Position numbers and translations under genes: made by a program | Shown: positions 5,383 through 10,215 of the stretch, in pieces | Layout: every line of letters starts with the position of its first letter | Position numbering within the stretch: the stretch's first letter is position 1 | The notes under the pieces: generated by a model | Told to the model about the DNA's origin: nothing | The model's input: only the letters and a program-made list of their open reading frames with translations | Databases searched by the model: none | Assembly (NCBI GenBank): GCA_034428455.1 | Contig: DAOUHZ010000026.1 | Span: forward strand, 1-10,215 | Direction: 5' to 3' | Length of the DNA: 10,215 nt | Source: Bin87 sp034428455 | Lineage (GTDB): Bacteria; Chloroflexota; Dehalococcoidia; Lucifugimonadales; UBA3495

Positions 5383-8163
5383 ATGAGTAACAAAACGAGA
5401 AAGCACATCTGGTCGGGGGCGCTGGTGCTGTCACTCGCCATCGTCGGCGTCCTGGCCGCTTTCGTAGTGCTTGGAGGCACCCCGGCGGTGACCGAGGCCC
5501 ATCCCGGTGGGCCTGAGGGCAGCCACTGTACCGGCGAGAGCGATGCCTATAAGGGCTTGCATGACGCGGGCACTCCGGCCGACCACCCCAAGTGCGCGAA
5601 CGACGTTACGCCGACGCCCCCGCCGACGATCACGGAGCCGGACCCTGAGGCCATGGACAACCTCGTCAGCAGCAGCACTTCGGCCAGCGCCAACATCAAG
5701 CTGACGCTGACCATCGCCGAACTGCCCGACGATGTGGAACTGGACGACGGCAGCTCCATCGTTCTCTACCTGGAAGACGACTACAAGCTGCCCGACGACA
5801 TCGACCGGGACGACGTGTACTTCATCGTCCCCGGCTCGGACAACCAGCGCACCAACAACGGCGGTCGCGTCTTCCCCACCTACGCCGTGGAAATTGACGA
5901 CGATGACCACTTCGGCGGTGACGACGACTGGAGCATCCAGGTGTTCCTGCCGGACTTCGACACCAGGGACGTTGACAACGCCGAGGGGTTCCAGGGCCCC
6001 ATGGCGGGTGAGACCCTTGAACTGGTCATCACCAAGGCCGCCGGCATCAACAACCCCAGCGAAGCCCACGACAGCGACAACACCTACGAGAACGGCTACA
6101 AGTGGAGCTACGCGGTGGTCGGGCCCGGCGACGACGTTCCCGACGCGCCTGGTGACAATACGGATGACGACCTGATCATTCGCAGCAAGATCAGCCTGGA
6201 CGACGAGGACAACAGCCGCGGCTACGAGCTGACCGTAACCGGCTCCGGCTTCAACAACGGCACTTCCGCCGCCGTCCACGTGCTGAATCTGCCCAACGCG
6301 CGCTACAAGATGGCGGCGCATTGGGAGACTTTGAACTGTGCCCAGATGAAGGATGCCATGGACTCGGAAAACAACGAGTACTGCTTCCACTACGATCTGG
6401 ACACTTCGGCCATGACCTACATGCTCAATACGTCGGCCGGAGACCGTGGCGGCCACGCCGACTTCAAGGCGCTCAGCGCTGATGACAAGAAGGCAAGGTC
6501 CAACCACGTCATCAGCAGGCTCCTTTGCGGCACCGTCCTTCGCGATGGTTCGCGGGAAGGCATCGCCACCGTGGGCAGCGACGACAAGGTCGCCGTCAGC
6601 TTCGAGGTGACCGTGCCGACCTTCATGGCCGGCGATGATAACTACATCTGCATGGCTGATGGAGAAGGCCGCGCGTCGGTCAGCGACGTTGAACAGTTCA
6701 AGCTGGAGCCCTCCATACGCATCGTTCCCTCCTCGGCGGCCGCCGGTGACACCGTCACCGTGTTCGCCCAGGACTACCCCCAACAGTCCAATAACGGGTT
6801 CACCCAGCTGAAGATCGCCGGTCAGGATGTTACCGGTATCGGCGACAAGTCGACCAACATCGGTAAAGACGGTTCCGGAACTGTCACCTTCGACCTGCCC
6901 GGCAGCCTCAGCGGCAGCGCCCTGGAAGGCACCGTCCGCATCGACGCTCGGTGGGGCGGCGTCGCGCCTTTCAAAGAGGACCCGAAAGGCGTCACCGAAG
7001 ATACCAAGATCACCATCACCGGCTCGGCCCTGACCCTGAGCAAGTCCGAGGCCCTGGCCAACGAGCTGATCACCATCACCGGCGACGGCTTCGGCGGCGA
7101 CCACATCGACGTTGAGAACATCACCATCGATGGTGTTGCCCTCAGGGTTCACGACGACTCGGAGGACGACGGTGAGGTGGAAGTTTCCAACGCCGGCCAG
7201 TTTGTCGCCTCCGTCGTGCTGTGGCCTCACCCCGACGCTGAAGGCGGCAGCAACCCGTCCCTCATCGCGGGCACCCACACCATCAAGGTGGAGGACAACG
7301 CCGGGTTCTCCGGCTCCGCCGTGATCATCATCCCTGAGCCGTCCATCAGCGTTACCCCCTCCGTGGCCGGCCCCCGGGACATCATCACCATCACCGGCGA
7401 GAACTGGCCCATCGACAACGTCGATGGCGCCGATCCCGACGCCGTGGACATCAGGATCACCGACGGCAACCGCGCCCGCCGGTACAGCGCCTTCGCGGAC
7501 AGCGCCGGCCGCTTTACCATCGAGCACCGGGTCGCCTCCAACGTGGCCATCCCGTCCACCAACCAGGTGCGCGCGGAAATGGGCACCGACATCGTGAAGG
7601 TGGGCAGCTTTGAAGTTCCCGCCGCCATCATCACCGTCGAGCCCGCCGAGGGCCAGCCCGGTGACCACATCAACCTGTCCGTTGACGGCATGCCCATCTA
7701 CCAGCAGGTTGCCCGTGTGGAGATCGGCGGCCGCAACGTTCGCCCCGTGGGCAACTTCAGCACCGACGCCACCGGCAGCGTGACCGTGGACGACGTGCTG
7801 ATCCCCGGCATCGACCCCGGCACCTACAGCGTGCTGCTGGAGGTGGACGACACCATCGCCATCGGTGAGCTGAGCGTGCTGGCGGAAGCCGGCGTGATCG
7901 GCCCCGCCGCCGAGCTGCCCGGCGCCGTGGAAGCCCTGGGTGACAACCTGGTTGCCATCTTCCACTTCGACGACGTGGGCAAGACCTGGTCCTTCTACGA
8001 CCCGCGCCCCGAGTTCGCCGACCTCAACACCCTGTCCGAGCTGGTCAACGGCGAGGCTTACTGGGTCCTGGTCAGCGAGACCGTTGAAGACGTGGTCCTG
8101 AACAACAAGGCCCGCAACCTCACCTGCCGCGGCGACGACTGCTGGAACCTGGAGGTCTGGTAG
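5383..8163 (+). CDS. Secreted Ig/IPT-like repeat surface protein (926 aa)
   Basis: ATG at 5383 has AAGGAGA 9 nt upstream. The signal peptide (residues 1-39, MSNKTRKHIW, hydrophobic core, TEA|HP) is nearly the same as that of the preceding gene. The mature N-terminus has a Cys pair (HCTGES and HPKCAND) and a Pro-rich linker (TPTPPPTITEP). A very acidic region follows (EIDDDDHFGGDDDW at about 168-181, NTDDDLI near 260) that could bind Ca2+ or simply reflect salt adaptation. Four Ig/IPT-like modules recur about every 100 residues, starting near 442 (EPSIRIVPSSAAAGDTVTV), 549 (ALTLSKSEALANELITITG), 652 (EPSISVTPSVAGPRDIITIT) and 748 (IITVEPAEGQPGDHINL). The last about 84 residues are a distinct module: LVAIFHFDDVGKTWSFYDP, then GEAYWVLVS, CRGDDCWNLEVW. 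I recognise its Trp/Tyr spacing from exported Chloroflexota and archaeal surface proteins, where its function is unknown. There is no TM anchor or sortase motif. A role as an S-layer-associated or adhesive protein is an inference. Confidence 0.92.
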   Translation: MSNKTRKHIWSGALVLSLAIVGVLAAFVVLGGTPAVTEAHPGGPEGSHCTGESDAYKGLHDAGTPADHPKCANDVTPTPPPTITEPDPEAMDNLVSSSTSASANIKLTLTIAELPDDVELDDGSSIVLYLEDDYKLPDDIDRDDVYFIVPGSDNQRTNNGGRVFPTYAVEIDDDDHFGGDDDWSIQVFLPDFDTRDVDNAEGFQGPMAGETLELVITKAAGINNPSEAHDSDNTYENGYKWSYAVVGPGDDVPDAPGDNTDDDLIIRSKISLDDEDNSRGYELTVTGSGFNNGTSAAVHVLNLPNARYKMAAHWETLNCAQMKDAMDSENNEYCFHYDLDTSAMTYMLNTSAGDRGGHADFKALSADDKKARSNHVISRLLCGTVLRDGSREGIATVGSDDKVAVSFEVTVPTFMAGDDNYICMADGEGRASVSDVEQFKLEPSIRIVPSSAAAGDTVTVFAQDYPQQSNNGFTQLKIAGQDVTGIGDKSTNIGKDGSGTVTFDLPGSLSGSALEGTVRIDARWGGVAPFKEDPKGVTEDTKITITGSALTLSKSEALANELITITGDGFGGDHIDVENITIDGVALRVHDDSEDDGEVEVSNAGQFVASVVLWPHPDAEGGSNPSLIAGTHTIKVEDNAGFSGSAVIIIPEPSISVTPSVAGPRDIITITGENWPIDNVDGADPDAVDIRITDGNRARRYSAFADSAGRFTIEHRVASNVAIPSTNQVRAEMGTDIVKVGSFEVPAAIITVEPAEGQPGDHINLSVDGMPIYQQVARVEIGGRNVRPVGNFSTDATGSVTVDDVLIPGIDPGTYSVLLEVDDTIAIGELSVLAEAGVIGPAAELPGAVEALGDNLVAIFHFDDVGKTWSFYDPRPEFADLNTLSELVNGEAYWVLVSETVEDVVLNNKARNLTCRGDDCWNLEVW

Positions 8164-8178
8164 TCCAACGCAAACCCC

Positions 8179-8206
8179 GTAGGGGCGAATGGCCATTCGC
8201 CCCTAC
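8179..8206. repeat. Perfect 28-bp palindrome between secreted genes
   Basis: GTAGGGGCGAATGG (8179-8192) is followed at once by its exact reverse complement (8193-8206). I recognise it as a widespread interspersed palindrome (GTAGGGGCG...CGCCCCTAC). It begins 15 nt after the stop of the 926-aa gene and lacks a T-run. It could act as a transcript end or stability hairpin, or be a passive repeat insertion. The remaining intergenic DNA (8164-8248) holds only the next ribosome site. Confidence 0.85.
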
Positions 8207-8248
8207 ACCGCACTGGACAACCTACCCCCACAAGCAGGAGCAAATGAG

Positions 8249-8938
8249 ATGAAGAGAATTGGAGCGATGGCGGCGGTGGCGTTGATTGCCCTGCTGATCG
8301 CATTGCCCCTGGGCCTGGTTGCGGCCCAGGGAGATGCGCCGCGGGCCAACGTGCCCCCCGCCTTCATATTCGGCTACGCCATGGCCGACGGTCTCCCCGT
8401 TCCCGAGGGGACCATGGTCACCGCGATGGCCGGCGACGAGAAGATCGGTTCCACCACCACCATGATGGGGGGCCACTACGAGTTGCAGTTGATGCAGCCC
8501 ATGGACTCCGCCGCCATGGTCACGTTCATGATCGGTGAGCGCATGGTGGACTACGAGTACACCTGGATGAGCGGCGACCGCATGATCATGGACCTGTCCG
8601 CCGACCTGGCTGGCCAGGACGGGCAGATGGGTCCCGCCGGTCCCTCCGGCGCGGCCGGCCCTCCGGGCGTCCCCGGACCTGCCGGCGCTGACGGAATGGA
8701 CGGCGCCGCCGGCCGCGACGGCCGTGACGGAGCCGCCGGAGCCGCCGGCCCTCCGGGTCCCCAGGGCGAGCAGGGCATCGCCGGCCCTCCGGGCCCTCCG
8801 GGTCCGCAAGGTCCCGCCGGCACCATCGGCCCGGCCGGTTCCGGTGGTTCCATGGGCATCATCGCGCTGATCGTGGCCATCGTGGCCGTGGTGATCGCGA
8901 TCGTGGCCATCATCATGGGGCGGCGCACCACCGCGTAG
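8249..8938 (+). CDS. Membrane-anchored collagen-like protein (229 aa)
   Basis: ATG at 8249 has AGGAG (8236-8240) with 8-nt spacing. An ATG at 8244 is out of frame and only 3 nt from the Shine-Dalgarno, so it is not used. Residues 1-26 are a signal peptide (MKRIGAMAAVALIALLIALP, cleavage after VAA). Residues about 38-120 form a small beta-rich domain (FIFGYAMADGLPVPEGTMV, GGHYELQL, VTFMIGERM, TWMSGDRMIMDLSA) that is unusually rich in Met and resembles a domain in the next gene. Residues 122-202 are 27 uninterrupted Gly-X-Y triplets (GPAGPSGAAGPPGVPGPAG, later GPPGPPGPQGPAG), the collagen triple-helix pattern. Residues about 203-223 are a hydrophobic TM helix (GIIALIVAIVAVVIAIVAII) followed by a short basic tail MGRRTTA. 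The topology is type I: outside head, rod-like stalk, membrane anchor, probably a trimer. The head is therefore N-terminal and distal to the membrane. A terminator follows at 9003-9031. Confidence 0.93.
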   Translation: MKRIGAMAAVALIALLIALPLGLVAAQGDAPRANVPPAFIFGYAMADGLPVPEGTMVTAMAGDEKIGSTTTMMGGHYELQLMQPMDSAAMVTFMIGERMVDYEYTWMSGDRMIMDLSADLAGQDGQMGPAGPSGAAGPPGVPGPAGADGMDGAAGRDGRDGAAGAAGPPGPQGEQGIAGPPGPPGPQGPAGTIGPAGSGGSMGIIALIVAIVAVVIAIVAIIMGRRTTA

Positions 8939-8959
8939 CCCCTGGGCATACGCAAGCCC

Positions 8960-8996
8960 CGGATCACGCCCGCCCGCCAGGGCGAGCCACGATCCG
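8960..8996. repeat. Nested hairpin CGGATC...GATCCG
   Basis: CGGATC (8960-8965) pairs with GATCCG (8991-8996) and encloses CGCCC-GCCA-GGGCG (8971-8984). It lies between the collagen-like gene and the stronger terminator. Followed by AAAA, it could be an extra termination or RNA-stability structure. Low functional certainty. Confidence 0.45.
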
Positions 8997-9002
8997 AAAA
9001 GC

Positions 9003-9031
9003 GGCCCCCGTCGGTAACGGCGGGGGCCTTT
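9003..9031 (+). terminator. Intrinsic terminator after the collagen-like gene
   Basis: GGCCCCCGTC (9003-9012), loop GGTAAC, GGCGGGGGCC (9019-9028): a 10-bp GC-rich stem with one G-U pair, followed by TTTGCGTTAT. It lies 64 nt after the stop. The T-run is short but the stem is strong. It separates the collagen-like gene from the last gene, which therefore probably has its own promoter within 9041-9178. I find no clear -35/-10 pair there; that stretch does hold an inverted repeat GGCTA-GCAT-TAGCC at 9094-9107. Confidence 0.75.
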
Positions 9032-9178
9032 GCGTTATCCAAAAAATTGTTCAAAAACGCGCGCCCGCGCCGATGCCGCCTCCCCGCCAGGCCGGCTAGC
9101 ATTAGCCTGGCCTCATACGAGACTGGCGACGAGCCGATACACGGCGGATAACTGATGCGGACCAACGGGAGCACGGAC

Positions 9179-9904
9179 ATGAAACGCAACTACCTGCTAC
9201 GCCCCCGGATCGCCGGGCGCGGGATCTTTGGGACAACGATGCTCCGGCAAACGACACTGGCCCTGGTTGTGGCTGCGCTGCTGGTGGGGTCGATGCTGGC
9301 CGCCCTGGGCGCGGGTCCCGACGACACCGCCAACGCCACGGCGTCCAACACGAGCGGCCGGTGGCAGGCGTTCGAGGGACACGCCTTCGCCGATAGTCGG
9401 ATCGTGCCCACCGGGGTCTCCCTGGTGGCCTGCCTCGGCGGCTGCGATGAGGGCTATATCAGCGAGCCCGTGGCTATCGGCCAGGATGGGCGCTACAGCA
9501 GCCTGAAGGTCGATCCCGGCGCCGCCAACCGCAGCGCCCTGCCCGACGCCGACGTCATCACCTTCTGGCTGGTTGGGCACAACTACCGCGTGTCCGCCGT
9601 GCAGTCATGGCTGTTCACCGGCGATGGCCAGACTCGCGAGCTGCACCTCAGCTTCCACAAGTTGCCGGTGCCGTCGCGCGGTCTTTCGGCATCGGGCGGA
9701 AGCGCGGGCGCGGTAACCACCGACCTGACCATACCCGACGCCGAGGAACTGAGGTTGACTCCGGCGCCCACCCCACGCAGCTACATCAACTCCTGGTCCT
9801 ACGCTGGCGTGCCGGTGCTGCCCGGCCTCACGATTTTGGTGGGGTTCTTGATCGCCGTCATCGGAGTGGCGCTGCTGGTCCACCGGCGACGCCTCACCTG
9901 GTAA
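9179..9904 (+). CDS. Exported single-pass membrane protein sharing the collagen-protein head domain (241 aa)
   Basis: I choose ATG 9179 because GGGAG (9167-9171) sits 7 nt upstream; ATG 9155 in the same frame is possible. The N-terminus is long and basic (MKRNYLLRPRIAGRGIFG) before a hydrophobic segment (TTLALVVAALLVGSMLAALG, about 25-44), a signal peptide or anchor. Residues about 66-157 align by eye with the head domain of the preceding collagen-like protein: FEGHAFADSRIVPTGVSLV against FIFGYAMADGLPVPEGTMV, then GRYSSLKV against GHYELQL, VITFWLVGHNYRV against VTFMIGERMVDY, and SWLFTGDGQTRELHLSF against TWMSGDRMIMDLSA. Two Cys (ACLGGC) sit in one loop. A linker rich in Pro, Ser and Thr leads to a C-terminal TM helix (GLTILVGFLIAVIGVALLV, about 216-234) and a basic tail HRRRLTW. 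No named family is recognised. The probable topology is outside domain with C-terminal membrane anchor; no collagen repeat is present. Confidence 0.85.
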   Translation: MKRNYLLRPRIAGRGIFGTTMLRQTTLALVVAALLVGSMLAALGAGPDDTANATASNTSGRWQAFEGHAFADSRIVPTGVSLVACLGGCDEGYISEPVAIGQDGRYSSLKVDPGAANRSALPDADVITFWLVGHNYRVSAVQSWLFTGDGQTRELHLSFHKLPVPSRGLSASGGSAGAVTTDLTIPDAEELRLTPAPTPRSYINSWSYAGVPVLPGLTILVGFLIAVIGVALLVHRRRLTW

Positions 9905-9914
9905 CCGAACCGTC

Positions 9915-9930
9915 ATGGCGAGGACGCCAT
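9915..9930. repeat. Short perfect hairpin ATGGCG-AGGA-CGCCAT
   Basis: A 6-bp perfect stem with a 4-nt loop lies 10 nt after the stop of the last surface gene. There is no T-run. It could mark the transcript end or belong to the repeat block that follows; its GTCATGGCGAGGA start echoes GTCATTGCGAGGA of the neighbouring family. Confidence 0.45.
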
Positions 9931-9944
9931 AGCCCCCACCCGGT

Positions 9945-10030
9945 TGTCATTGCGATGAGCGCAGCGACGTGGCAATCCCGCTGGCGTAGTTACGATCCTG
10001 GCCCCAACGAGATTGCCGCGCTCCTCGCAG
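9945..10030. repeat. Second GTCATTGCGAG-family inverted pair, right arm incomplete
   Basis: The left arm 9945-9977 reads GTCATTGCGATGAGCGCAGC then GACGTGGCAATCC, nearly identical to 2025-2058. The opposing arm starts at 10008 as CGAGATTGCCGCGCTCCTCG and matches the reverse complement through CTCGCA at 10029. It then stops: the expected ATGAC is replaced by GTATCTGTG. The break is followed by IS110-family DNA. Confidence 0.8.
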
Positions 10031-10215
10031 TATCTGTGTTGGGTGTCAAGGGTGTTTCAGGCGGTGGGTTGGGGATCGGGTTGCCACGGGGTGCCCCGGC
10101 GGGCTACGGCGTTGAGTTGCAGCAGTAGTTTCCGCATGATGGCCACCAGCGCCACCTTCCCGGGCTTGCCCCGCTGACGCAATCGGTGATAGCAGGCTCC
10201 CAGTCCCACCTTGCT
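10030..10215 (-). mobile_element. IS110-family insertion sequence, 3' end only
   Basis: The boundary near 10030 is set by the abrupt end of the palindromic repeat. From there to the window edge the minus strand carries 26-27 nt of noncoding end and the transposase C-terminus. IS110 elements lack long terminal inverted repeats, consistent with none being visible. The guide (bridge) RNA region of such elements lies at the other end, outside the window. Confidence 0.65.
10057..10215 (-). CDS. IS110-family transposase, C-terminal 52 residues
   Basis: The minus strand is open from the window edge to TGA at 10057-10059. The visible sequence (ACYHRLRQRGKPGKVALVAI, MRKLLLQLNAVARRGTPW, then QPDPQPTA) matches the conserved C-terminus of IS110/IS116/IS902 transposases, where RGKP-KVALVA-MRKLL--LNA--R-G-PW is typical. 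This region belongs to the Tnp domain carrying the catalytic serine, though the serine itself and the N-terminal RuvC-like DEDD domain lie beyond the edge. The frame is intact in the visible part, so activity cannot be excluded. Confidence 0.85.
   Translation of the reverse strand, partial: SKVGLGACYHRLRQRGKPGKVALVAIMRKLLLQLNAVARRGTPWQPDPQPTA

Noticed and set aside
5431..8196. 921-codon open frame antisense to the Ig/IPT gene
   Set aside because: It is caused by the GC-rich codon usage of the sense gene. The product is low-complexity (Val, Gly, Asp, Ala, His) with no signal or domain, while the sense frame has a signal peptide and regular repeats.
8244..8252. ATG-AGA-TGA minimal ORF overlapping the collagen-like start
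   Set aside because: Only 3 nt from the Shine-Dalgarno sequence, which is too close for efficient initiation. Most likely chance.
8750..8935. Tandem DNA repeats in the GXY and TM coding region as a CRISPR or minisatellite
   Set aside because: The repetition follows the codons for Gly-X-Y and the Ile/Val/Ala helix. There are no spacers and no fixed repeat unit.
9155..9178. Earlier ATG for the last surface protein
   Set aside because: Possible, but its upstream sequence is a weaker ribosome site than GGGAG before 9179, and the extra eight residues add nothing recognisable.
9607..10128. 173-codon open frame on plus crossing the end of the last gene and the repeat
   Set aside because: It runs out of frame through a well-supported gene, a palindromic repeat and antisense IS DNA, and has no ribosome site.

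Overview
The window (about 60% GC) looks like an accessory, repeat-rich stretch of a bacterial chromosome, most likely from a Chloroflexota (Dehalococcoidia/SAR202-like) genome. That placement is an inference. It rests on the style of the exported proteins (MSxKTRKxIWS signal peptides, FN3 and Ig-like repeat proteins, a C-terminal Trp/Tyr-rich 'GDDCWNLEVW'-type module), the absence of LPXTG sorting motifs, and the families of palindromic repeats. No rRNA, tRNA or housekeeping marker is present to confirm it.

Layout. Positions 1-1058 (minus) hold most of an IS4-family DDE transposase that runs off the left edge. Positions 1222-1761 hold three very small membrane proteins: one on plus, and a translationally coupled pair on minus that converges on it. 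Positions 1762-2419 are intergenic and packed with repeats: a ~110-bp imperfect foldback element, a second inverted repeat of the GTCATTGCGAG... family, and a third hairpin repeat. Then come four exported or surface proteins, all on plus: a 952-aa fibronectin type III protein (2420-5278), a 926-aa Ig/IPT-like repeat protein (5383-8163), a 229-aa membrane-anchored collagen-like protein (8249-8938) and a 241-aa membrane-anchored protein (9179-9904). After these comes another copy of the GTCATTGCGAG... inverted repeat (9945-10030), and finally the 3' end of an IS110-family transposase (10057-10215, minus), which seems to start inside that repeat.

How the genes may work together. The first two large genes share a near-identical leader (a hairpin overlapping the Shine-Dalgarno sequence) and a near-identical signal peptide, so they look co-regulated and co-exported. 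The last two are type I membrane proteins (signal peptide, outside domain, C-terminal TM helix, short basic tail) and share a homologous ~85-residue beta-rich domain; one adds 27 perfect Gly-X-Y triplets. I read 2420-9904 as a cell-surface or adhesion cassette: two secreted multi-domain beta-sandwich proteins plus two membrane-anchored partners. It is bounded on both sides by the same repeat family and by unrelated insertion sequences. No enzyme, sortase or regulator is visible, so the role remains an inference from architecture.
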